From positions 1 to 64,000 of the forward strand of contig NZ_VNJJ01000005.1 of the NCBI RefSeq assembly GCF_007786475.1: 64,000 bases of DNA. Reading direction: 5' to 3'. The position numbers and the translations under genes are program-made. The notes beneath the pieces are model-generated. The model saw nothing but the letters and a program-made list of their open reading frames with translations. It had not been told where the DNA came from and ran no database searches. Positions 56,640 to 64,000 of this stretch are shown in pieces. Each line of letters opens with the position of its first letter. Positions within the stretch are counted from its first letter, which is position 1. The DNA comes from Cohnella terricola. Lineage in GTDB: Bacteria; Bacillota; Bacilli; Paenibacillales; Paenibacillaceae.

Positions 56640-59054
56640 ATGCTAACAAGTGAAGCGATTTTACCGGATAGACCGGATGATGGCAATGAGAAAGAAACAA
56701 CTCTATACGGCTCGATCGGAGCCATTCTGCAAGTGGAGCAAGGGGAAGGAACGGTCGTCTTGCGGGGCGAGCGGGCCAGCGTCGCGTTCCGTTACGTCGA
56801 CGAGCATACGCTGCGCATGAAGCTGTTTTTCGGTGATAATCCGGACATGAGAACGACGCCCGCGATCATGCAGGCGGCGGGGAATGGCAAGATCGAAGTC
56901 GAAGAGAGGGACGAGCATATCGTTCTGACGTCGGGGGCGCTGCATGCCGTCGTGAATCCACAGCGTTTCTCGTTGCGCGTATTTGATGCGGAGGGCAGGC
57001 TCCTGCTTGAAGAGCTGGAGACCGCATGGGATACGCCGACGAATGTGACGTTCGCGGCCGCCAAGACGAACGAGACCCATTTTTACGGTCTGGGAGAGAA
57101 AACGGGTTTCTTGGACAAAAACGGAGAACGGTACGAAATGTGGAACAGCGACGTATTCGATCCGCACGTGCAGGATACGGACGCATTGTACCAGTCGATA
57201 CCGTTTTTAATGCGTTTCGAATACGGCAAGCCGACATACGGCCTGCTACTTGATAATCCAGGCAGAACCGTATTCGACATGCGATCGCATGAGGATCGGT
57301 ACACGATAAGCACGCATACAGGAGAGTTGGATTTGTACGTGCTGGGCGGGCCAGGCATTAAGGACGTCGTTCGCAGGCTGACGGATTTGACTGGCAGAAG
57401 CTATATGCCGCCCGCATGGTCGATCGGATATCAGCAATCCCGGTACAGTTACATGAGCCAAGAGGAAGTGCTGGAGATCGCCAGAACGTTCCGGCGGAAA
57501 CAAATACCGTGTGATGTCCTTTATCTGGATATTCACTATATGGACGAATACAGGGTGTTTACTTGGGATTCCAAACGCTTTCCTAGACCGAAAGAAATGA
57601 TGGCAGAGCTGAAGGAGATGGGGTTCGAAGTCGTTCCGATCGTCGATCCCGGCGTGAAGAAAGACCCGAAATATCCGGTTTATGCGGAAGGCGTTCGGAA
57701 TGGCTATTTCTGCCGCAAGCTGGAAGGCGACATCTTCATCGGCAAAGTGTGGCCGGGTCTAAGCGCGTTCCCCGACTTCACGGAGGAGGAAGTTTCCCGC
57801 TGGTGGGGCGATCTGCATCGTTTCTATATCGAGCACGGCATTAACGGGATCTGGAACGACATGAACGAGCCTTCCGTCTTTAATGAGTCGAAGACGATGG
57901 ATCTTGATGTCTTGCACGGCAACGGCGGAGATCCGAAGACACACGAAGAATGGCACAATCTGTATGGGTTCCTGATGTCCAAAGCGACCTTCGAAGGCAT
58001 GAAACGGGGGATGGGCGGAGAACGTCCTTTCGTGTTGACCCGAGCGGGATATGCCGGCATTCAGCGTTATGCGACCGTATGGACGGGCGATAACCGGAGC
58101 TTCTGGGAGCATATGGCGATGAGCATTCCGATGGTGCTGAATCTAGGCATGTCGGGCATCGCTTTCGCTGGACCCGATGTCGGTGGTTTCTCCCATCATT
58201 CTTCAGGAGAATTGGTCGCCAGATGGACGCAGTTGGGCGCTTTGATTCCGTTCTTCCGCAACCACAGCGCGATTGATACGCGCCGTCAGGAGCCCTGGTT
58301 GTTCGGCGAACAAGTCGAATCGATCTGCCGGGAGTACATCGGTTTGCGTTATCGACTGCTGCCTTATCTGTATTCGTTGTTCTACGAGGCTCACCAGACG
58401 GGCGTGCCGATCGTGCGGTCGCTCATCATGGAATATCCGGAGGATCGGGGTGCGTATAACATCTGCGATCAATTCCTGCTCGGTTCGTTCCTCCTCGCAG
58501 CCCCCATCTATCGCCCAGGCGTTCGTTCGAGAGCAGTCTATTTGCCAGAAGGCATCTGGTACGACTATTGGACGGGAGAACGTCACGAAGGGGGACGCTC
58601 GATATTGGCCGACGCTCCGCTGGAGAGAATGCCCCTGTACGTCAAAGCCGGAGCGGTAATTCCCGAAGCTCCGCTGCGGCAATGGACCGGGGAAGCGAGC
58701 GACGAGCCCATTCGTGTGCAAGCGTACGCGGGAGCGGACGGGACGTCCGAAAGCCGATTCACGCTGTTCGAGGATGACGGCCGCTCGTACGATTTCGAGG
58801 CGGGGAAATACCGGTTGCGGGAATTCCGCCTAACGGAAACGAACGGGCAAGTGCGGTTCACTTGCGAATGCTCACATGATGGATTGTCCGGCGGACGCGA
58901 GTTGTCTCTTGTGTTTAATCAAGCTGCCGGAGAGCCGGCCGGAATCGAAATATCCGGCGATGCGGAAATCGGCGCATGGACGTATGACAGTGCGAATCGA
59001 CAATTGCAAGTGACTGTCAGAGCGGCGAATTCCTTTGAATTGACCATTCGATGA
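56640..59054 (+). CDS. GH31 alpha-glycosidase, cytoplasmic
   Basis: 804 residues from ATG at 56640 with GGAGGAG upstream; earlier in-frame starts lie inside the hairpin. N-terminal beta-sandwich, then the catalytic barrel: YQQSRYSYMSQEEV, YLDIHYMDEYRVFTWD, GIWNDMNEPSVF with nucleophile Asp407, and WTGDNRSFWEHM with acid/base Asp484. No signal peptide. GH31 enzymes remove terminal alpha-glucosyl or xylosyl units; NDMNEP points to alpha-glucosidase-type members. It probably degrades the imported oligosaccharide. The protein ends with GH31 beta domains and is complete. Confidence 0.95.
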   Translation: MLTSEAILPDRPDDGNEKETTLYGSIGAILQVEQGEGTVVLRGERASVAFRYVDEHTLRMKLFFGDNPDMRTTPAIMQAAGNGKIEVEERDEHIVLTSGALHAVVNPQRFSLRVFDAEGRLLLEELETAWDTPTNVTFAAAKTNETHFYGLGEKTGFLDKNGERYEMWNSDVFDPHVQDTDALYQSIPFLMRFEYGKPTYGLLLDNPGRTVFDMRSHEDRYTISTHTGELDLYVLGGPGIKDVVRRLTDLTGRSYMPPAWSIGYQQSRYSYMSQEEVLEIARTFRRKQIPCDVLYLDIHYMDEYRVFTWDSKRFPRPKEMMAELKEMGFEVVPIVDPGVKKDPKYPVYAEGVRNGYFCRKLEGDIFIGKVWPGLSAFPDFTEEEVSRWWGDLHRFYIEHGINGIWNDMNEPSVFNESKTMDLDVLHGNGGDPKTHEEWHNLYGFLMSKATFEGMKRGMGGERPFVLTRAGYAGIQRYATVWTGDNRSFWEHMAMSIPMVLNLGMSGIAFAGPDVGGFSHHSSGELVARWTQLGALIPFFRNHSAIDTRRQEPWLFGEQVESICREYIGLRYRLLPYLYSLFYEAHQTGVPIVRSLIMEYPEDRGAYNICDQFLLGSFLLAAPIYRPGVRSRAVYLPEGIWYDYWTGERHEGGRSILADAPLERMPLYVKAGAVIPEAPLRQWTGEASDEPIRVQAYAGADGTSESRFTLFEDDGRSYDFEAGKYRLREFRLTETNGQVRFTCECSHDGLSGGRELSLVFNQAAGEPAGIEISGDAEIGAWTYDSANRQLQVTVRAANSFELTIR

Positions 59055-59073
59055 TCGGAGGGCGGGAAGTGTT

Positions 59074-61797
59074 ATGCGAGTTCGTCATGCGAGGACGATA
59101 TGGATCACGGCCGGAGCGGTACTCGTGCTGCTGGCCGCCGTGGCCTATTTTTTTCTGAATTCTCCGCTCGGCGCCAAGGCGAGCTTTAAGAGCAAGGACG
59201 GCTTGCTCGTCGTCAGCCGCGCGAATCTCGAGATGGCGTTCCGCTCCGACAATGGGGCGATTGCTTACCTCAAGAACAAGGCTTCCGGACAGGATCTGAC
59301 GCTGGGTAACCGCGAGTCGGCGCTTTGGTGGGCTTTCCTCGAGGACGATTCGTTCGAGAATGGCCAGAAGGCGCAGGCGTTCTCCTATGATTGGAGCTCT
59401 CGCAAGGGGGAGTTGACGCTTCATTACGACGGACAAATCAAGGTCGACGTCACGGCTCAGTTCGCGGAAGACAACCGGATCTATCTGCAAGCGAAGATCG
59501 ACAACCAGGCGGATCGGCCGATCAAGTCGTTCCGGTTTCCTTACGAGTTGAAGGTCGAATCGAACGGCGTCAAAGACGCGCTGCTGCCGATGCTGCCGGG
59601 CGTTAAGCTGAGAGACGCCTTTTTCAAGGAGAGCAATTCGTTTCAAGACCAGTACCCCGGCGTTATGTTCGCTTCCTATTTAGGTTTGCGCACGAGCGGC
59701 GGCGAATTGGCCGTATTCGACCTGAATGGTGCGGTCACGGCGACGACGGAGCTCGGATTCAAGAACCAGGTGGACGACAAAGGGAAGACGGGCATCGTTC
59801 ATAACTACAAAACCTGGATCGAGCCGAAAAAAACGTGGAGCAGTCCAACAGTCGTGCTGGAGACAGGAGATTATGAGGCAACGATCGCGAGCTATCGCGA
59901 GTTGAACAAGATCGACGAATACCGCTCGTTGAACGACAAGCTCGGCGATAAGAAAACGGCGTACTTCGAGCTTCCTTTTTACAAAACGGATATTTCCGCG
60001 ATCAAGGACGGCAGTTGGAGCAACCTGACGACGAATATCGTGGATAAAATGAACTATAACGGCGTTATTCATCTCGTCGGGTTTCAAAAAGGCGGACATG
60101 ACGAGAACTATCCGGATTTCATGCCGCCGGATCCGCAGTGGGGCGGGCAGAAGGCGTTTCAAGCTTTCATTCAGGCGGCGAAGAGCAAGGGCAACCTTGT
60201 CGTTCCCTATACGAACATGAGCTGGTGGGGAGACAAGTCGCCGACTTTGGCGAAACTGCCGGAAGGAACGACGATGGAGGATTTGATCGTCCTCAAGGAT
60301 AATAAGCAGATTACTAAAGAGGATTACGGCAAACATAGCGGTTATGTCGTCAATACGGGCCATCCGTTCTTCTTGCAGAGAATAGCGGAAGAGCATCAGA
60401 AGCTGTTGGACGGCGGGTTTGACGGCATTTTCGAGGATCAGTGGGGCATTCGCAATTCTCCGTACGAGTATAACGCGACGATTCCGGACGGGACCGACCC
60501 TTCCAACGCCTATTTCAAGGGCGTCCGCAATTATGTCGGGTGGATTAGTCACAAGTTGTATATGGAGGATGGAACGGATGTACTCGCGGACGGCGCGGTC
60601 GGATTCATGGGCTCCAACTACCTGTGGGACCAGCTCGGCTATCGCAAGAATACGGCGACTTACGCGGACTATTACCCGATGTCCGGCATGCTGCTGCGAG
60701 ACAAGGTGATGCAGTACCAGCACGATCTGGCCGCCGAGACGATGACGGACGATCCCGACATGCTGCGCTGGAATCTGGCGATGGGATACAACCTGAGCGC
60801 GGATTTCTTTAATGGCGTTGCCAATCCGTGGATCGACATGACGGCGATCATGCAGAAAAATATATTGTCCCAGTACGGCGATTCGCTCGTGAAGAAATTC
60901 GAGGACATCGCTTCGAACGTAACTCGGACGGACTTTGGCACATACGCGGTGACGGCGAACTGGAGCAAAGACGTTGCTTTCGTGTTGAATGAGGCTACGC
61001 TGCCACCAGGCGGTTACGAGGTGTCAGCTGCCGATGGCAGCAGGAGAGCGGGGAGTTATTCGCGCCTGAACGGTCTAGATCTCGATCAGGGAGAGCACCA
61101 CCTGATCGAGATTCGCGGGAAGGACACGGTCCGGGTCTATCAGCCGATCGGCGCGGATACGACGCTTCGTATCGCCGCTGGCAAGGACTGGCCGCACGCA
61201 GTCGCGGCCGCTTACCAGGCGAACGGGGCGAAGATCGCCGATCTTATGGTGAAGGAAGAGCCCGGCTACGCCGAGTTCGATTACGTAGGCGTGATTAAGG
61301 GAACCAAAATTGCTTATGTGGAGCTGTCGTCTTCCAAGGAAGCCAGCAAGGCGACCGCGACGTTCGAGAAGATCAAGGCGATGACGAACATCGCGCTGGG
61401 CGCGAAAGCGTTCGCGACCTCGAAGACGGCGGATGCGTTCCCTCCGGAGCTCACAGTCGACGGCGATCCTTATACGTATTGGGAAAGCACGGCGAAGCAG
61501 TTCCCGCAGTCGCTGACGCTCGATCTCGGCGAGGAGAAGCCGATCTCCAAGCTGATTTTGCGGCTTCCGCCGCAAGATGCGTGGGAGGCACGCGATCAGA
61601 CGATCGAGGTGCTCGTAAGCGCGGACGGGGAGTCATTCACGTCGTTGCTGGCGCCGAAGGCGTACACTTTCGATCCGAAGCAGGAGAACGTGGTCGAGAT
61701 TTCGCTCGGAGACGCGAAAGCCCGATTCATCCGGCTGACCATCACGGATAACACCGGTTGGCCTGCTGCCCAAATTTCGGAGTTCGAAGTATATTGA
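59074..61797 (+). CDS. Membrane-anchored putative glycosidase (DUF6259/DUF5696-like) with discoidin domain
   Basis: 907 residues with GGAGGGCGGG before the ATG. N-terminal anchor WITAGAVLVLLAAVAYFFL (residues 10-28), a beta-sandwich (to about 290), a TIM-barrel-like region (about 300-620) with SGYVVNTGHPFFLQRI and DGIFEDQWGIR (residues 450-460), where Glu454 and Asp455 are candidate catalytic acids, and a C-terminal F5/8 type C (discoidin) domain at about 770-907 (IALGAKAFATS, SLTLDLGEEKPISKLILRL, ARFIRLTITDNTG). Such proteins bind and probably cleave complex glycans at the cell surface. Family name is by resemblance and less sure than the domain layout. Confidence 0.78.
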   Translation: MRVRHARTIWITAGAVLVLLAAVAYFFLNSPLGAKASFKSKDGLLVVSRANLEMAFRSDNGAIAYLKNKASGQDLTLGNRESALWWAFLEDDSFENGQKAQAFSYDWSSRKGELTLHYDGQIKVDVTAQFAEDNRIYLQAKIDNQADRPIKSFRFPYELKVESNGVKDALLPMLPGVKLRDAFFKESNSFQDQYPGVMFASYLGLRTSGGELAVFDLNGAVTATTELGFKNQVDDKGKTGIVHNYKTWIEPKKTWSSPTVVLETGDYEATIASYRELNKIDEYRSLNDKLGDKKTAYFELPFYKTDISAIKDGSWSNLTTNIVDKMNYNGVIHLVGFQKGGHDENYPDFMPPDPQWGGQKAFQAFIQAAKSKGNLVVPYTNMSWWGDKSPTLAKLPEGTTMEDLIVLKDNKQITKEDYGKHSGYVVNTGHPFFLQRIAEEHQKLLDGGFDGIFEDQWGIRNSPYEYNATIPDGTDPSNAYFKGVRNYVGWISHKLYMEDGTDVLADGAVGFMGSNYLWDQLGYRKNTATYADYYPMSGMLLRDKVMQYQHDLAAETMTDDPDMLRWNLAMGYNLSADFFNGVANPWIDMTAIMQKNILSQYGDSLVKKFEDIASNVTRTDFGTYAVTANWSKDVAFVLNEATLPPGGYEVSAADGSRRAGSYSRLNGLDLDQGEHHLIEIRGKDTVRVYQPIGADTTLRIAAGKDWPHAVAAAYQANGAKIADLMVKEEPGYAEFDYVGVIKGTKIAYVELSSSKEASKATATFEKIKAMTNIALGAKAFATSKTADAFPPELTVDGDPYTYWESTAKQFPQSLTLDLGEEKPISKLILRLPPQDAWEARDQTIEVLVSADGESFTSLLAPKAYTFDPKQENVVEISLGDAKARFIRLTITDNTGWPAAQISEFEVY

Positions 61798-61820
61798 CGA
61801 ATTTTGACCGAATGGACGGA

Positions 61821-61854
61821 AAGCCGTCGCGCCTTGTCGCGGCGGCTTTTTTGC
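61821..61854 (+). terminator. Intrinsic terminator
   Basis: AAGCCGTCGCG and CGCGGCGGCTT form an 11-bp stem with one wobble, followed by six T. Confidence 0.88.
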
Positions 61855-61894
61855 ACATCGCGAGGACGTAAAATCCCTCCTATTTCCTATAAAA

Positions 61895-61930
61895 ATACAC
61901 ATCGTTAGGAAGCGATTTCCAATCTATGAT
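61895..61930 (+). promoter_or_regulatory. Promoter of the trefoil-repeat gene with shared YesN-type element
   Basis: ATACACATCGTTAGGAA from 61895 and TATGAT at 61925-61930; agrees with 55020-55056 in ATACACATCG, TAGGAA and the -10-like box. The following GGCGTTTACA resembles part of a catabolite-repression site. Confidence 0.45.
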
Positions 61931-61972
61931 AAAGAGGCAGAAGGCGTTTACATTTCATAGGGAGGATCGTTC

Positions 61973-64000
61973 ATGAAGCGGTTAAAGATCTCGTTTATGC
62001 TCATCCTGGCTTTGATGTTGATCGTATCGGCTTTCCCGGTCTACGCGGACACACCGCAAGGAGGAGGGGAGTCATCGGGCGGGGGCACGTCGTTCGCAGG
62101 CGGCTCGGAGTACGTCCGCTTGAAGAACAGATGGCAAAACAATTATTTGTACGAAAGTTCGGACGGTATCGTCCGGTACGGGGCAACGAGAGCGGACGAT
62201 CGCTCGTCGCACTGGAAGCTCGAAACGGCAGGTTCCGCGATCAGACTGAAAAACCGGGCTACGGGACATTACATCGCGGTTACTCCCAGCATGCAGCGGA
62301 GCGATCCGCTAAGGGCAACGGAGGTGACGGTTAGCACGCCGGACGATCAGTGGCTGATCGAAGCGTCCAACCGGTCGGGCTTTTACGTCATCAAAAACGC
62401 GCGCGATCCATCTTCGAATTACGTCATTCACGAAGAGGATCAGCGCGGTTACGCGCAGTACAGCAACGACATTAACGTTACGTTCGAGAGCCCGCAATGG
62501 GCCGTAGAGCCGGCGGAGGACGCGGTTCCGGTTCGGCTGGTCAACCAGTTCAAGGTCGGTCAATATTTGTACGAGGATCAAGATGGCTTCGTGAAATACG
62601 GCGAAGTGCCGGCCACCGATCCTTACTCTCACTGGTACTTGGACGAGCTGTCCAATCCGGGAGACGGTACGAAGACCGTTCGCATGCGCAACCGGGCGAC
62701 GGGACACGTCATCACGCAAGGGGTAGATTGGGAACAGATCAAGGCTCTGCCCTACGTTCCGGGAACTCCGGCTAAGAGCTCTTGGACGATGTCCGCGCCG
62801 GATGCCTCGGTGACGAAGGTCGTTTATTTCCAGAACGTCGAGGCGGCGCAAGAGTCTCCTCCGCTAACTTACGTACTGAATACGCAATTTCCGGACGATG
62901 TCAACGCGAGGTCGAACAGTTGGGCACAACCGACATGGGGAAGCTCGCTGTGGGGAATAGAGGCGGCAACGGACGCGGCTCCTCGAAGGATCCACAACTT
63001 CACCTCGGGAGACTTCGGCGTCGATTACTTGCATGAACAAAACGGATCCGTCCTGGTAGGCGCCCTGGACAAGGGGAACAAGGCGATCGCTTCCTCCTAT
63101 CTATGGTTTCCGGAAGAATACGACGGCGGTAAACGGCTTCGTAACCTCGCGACGGGTCGCTATATAGCCGACGTCGGGATAGCAGGAGGGCCGGTGCTGG
63201 CGCTGGACGAAGGAGCGGGTGACGGAACGGACCGATGGACGATTCGGCCTTCCGAGGATTACGACGATTACGTCTCCGTTCAGAACGCGGTTTATTCGAA
63301 TCATTATTTGCATATGACGACATCTCCGGGCATTGCCCAGGCCGGAATCGTCGATCCGGATTCGAAGCCGGCGCAATGGCTGTTCGAGGATCCGGCGTTC
63401 GCGTCGGACGGCGAGCAGATCTACGTCCGGATCGAGAACGTCTGGCAGCCGTTCGTGCTGTACGAGGACGCGAACGGGCAGCTCAAGTACGGCAACGCTT
63501 TATTGAACGACGAGCGTGCCCAATGGGTCATCGAACGTTACGAGGGACGCAAAAGGATCAAAAACCGGGCGACGGGGCATTACGTTAACTTGGGCTCGGC
63601 TCCCGCCGGCCGGATCGGCGTAAGCGGAGGAGACGCGACCGGGCTCGAAGCCAGATGGATCATCCAGGACGTCGGAAACGGGGTCAAGCTGATCCAGAGC
63701 TTGTCGGACCGGACGGACGGCGGCGGGCAAAACAAATACATCAATCTCCAAAATCTCAATAAGTTCGCGGAATATGCCGTCATTAATCCAGGGTGGAGCA
63801 GTCCGCGCTGGCGGTTCGTGCTCGTGAAGGATCCCGAACCGACGAATTTCCGCTTTAAAAACAAACAAAGCGGGCAGTACCTGTACGAGGCCTATTCCGG
63901 CGGAGAGTCGGGGCAATTAATGTTCGGCGATCTTCCGGCAAGCGACCGAAGCTCGGTCTGGTTTAAGGAGGACACCGGGGACGGCGTCGGGACGTATCGG
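61973..64000 (+). CDS. Large secreted beta-trefoil-like (ricin/fascin-type) repeat protein, 3' end outside the window
   Basis: From ATG at 61973 (GGGAGGATC upstream) the frame is open for 676 codons to the window edge without a stop. Signal peptide ISFMLILALMLIVSAFPVYA, then a Gly/Ser-rich linker. The body repeats a unit with (V/I)RLKN...YLYE...YG...W and KNRATGHY: LKNRATGHYIAV near residue 95, RMRNRATGHVIT near 238, RLRNLATGRYIADV near 389, RIKNRATGHYVNL near 529, and another unit starting near 626. This is the pattern of beta-trefoil carbohydrate-binding lectin modules. A catalytic domain may follow beyond the window. Likely the secreted glycan-binding or glycan-degrading component of the YesMN locus. 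Confidence 0.85.
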   Translation, partial: MKRLKISFMLILALMLIVSAFPVYADTPQGGGESSGGGTSFAGGSEYVRLKNRWQNNYLYESSDGIVRYGATRADDRSSHWKLETAGSAIRLKNRATGHYIAVTPSMQRSDPLRATEVTVSTPDDQWLIEASNRSGFYVIKNARDPSSNYVIHEEDQRGYAQYSNDINVTFESPQWAVEPAEDAVPVRLVNQFKVGQYLYEDQDGFVKYGEVPATDPYSHWYLDELSNPGDGTKTVRMRNRATGHVITQGVDWEQIKALPYVPGTPAKSSWTMSAPDASVTKVVYFQNVEAAQESPPLTYVLNTQFPDDVNARSNSWAQPTWGSSLWGIEAATDAAPRRIHNFTSGDFGVDYLHEQNGSVLVGALDKGNKAIASSYLWFPEEYDGGKRLRNLATGRYIADVGIAGGPVLALDEGAGDGTDRWTIRPSEDYDDYVSVQNAVYSNHYLHMTTSPGIAQAGIVDPDSKPAQWLFEDPAFASDGEQIYVRIENVWQPFVLYEDANGQLKYGNALLNDERAQWVIERYEGRKRIKNRATGHYVNLGSAPAGRIGVSGGDATGLEARWIIQDVGNGVKLIQSLSDRTDGGGQNKYINLQNLNKFAEYAVINPGWSSPRWRFVLVKDPEPTNFRFKNKQSGQYLYEAYSGGESGQLMFGDLPASDRSSVWFKEDTGDGVGTYR

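Noticed and set aside
1..64000. Insertion sequences, prophage or integrative elements
   Set aside because: No transposase, integrase, terminal inverted repeats or target duplications were recognised anywhere in the window.

Overview
The window looks like a chromosomal segment of a spore-former-type Gram-positive bacterium of the Paenibacillaceae (Paenibacillus/Cohnella-like). Supporting signs are strong AGGAGG-type ribosome sites with frequent GTG/TTG starts, many lipoproteins, LplABC-type sugar importers without their own ATPase, a YesM/YesN two-component pair, a T-box leader, and a mixed GC content. The species assignment is an inference from gene style; no sequence comparison was run.

Region 1 (0.2-14.5 kb) is a carbohydrate locus. 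A LacI regulator is divergent from an importer (two permeases and a lipoprotein binding protein). Downstream, in the same direction, come a ThuA-like protein, a TIM-barrel isomerase/epimerase, an MDR-type dehydrogenase, a VOC protein, a ROK kinase, a cytoplasmic GH9 glycosidase and a SIS-domain protein. A second ThuA and a second VOC gene sit behind the regulator on the other strand. The regulator-importer gap carries several copies of a palindrome centred on ACCGGT and a 138-bp duplicated promoter-operator cassette. The set reads as import of an oligosaccharide, cleavage inside the cell, then oxidation/isomerisation and phosphorylation of the products.

Region 2 (14.5-33.6 kb) is accessory: alpha/beta hydrolases, an OmpR-type two-component system, an AT-rich TetR island, a metallo-beta-lactamase-fold hydrolase, and a three-lipoprotein redox module (CuA-type cupredoxin, PQQ-type dehydrogenase with a DYD motif typical of lanthanide-dependent enzymes, carboxypeptidase-regulatory-like protein). 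It also holds small reductase/hydrolase/SnoaL genes with an AraC regulator, and a Cfr-like 23S rRNA methyltransferase behind a well-formed transcription attenuator. DUF3829 and GyrI-like genes follow.

Region 3 (33.9-49.4 kb) is mixed housekeeping and regulation: tRNA-Lys(CTT), a LacI/GH13 alpha-glucosidase pair, a TetR regulator with a DrrAB-like ABC exporter that appears to share its operator, a TauE/SafE exporter, an 8-copy 51-bp tandem repeat, a PadR-DUF4180 pair, a T-box-controlled leuA, DedA, RarD, an L,D-transpeptidase, an M48 protease, a lipase-fold protein and an aldose epimerase.

Region 4 (49.9-64 kb, GC-rich) is a second glycan locus: YesM/YesN sensor-regulator, two permeases, a lipoprotein binding protein, a GH31 alpha-glycosidase, a membrane-anchored putative glycosidase with a C-terminal discoidin domain, and a large secreted beta-trefoil-like repeat protein that runs off the end. 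Three of its promoter regions share a common element, consistent with one YesN regulon.
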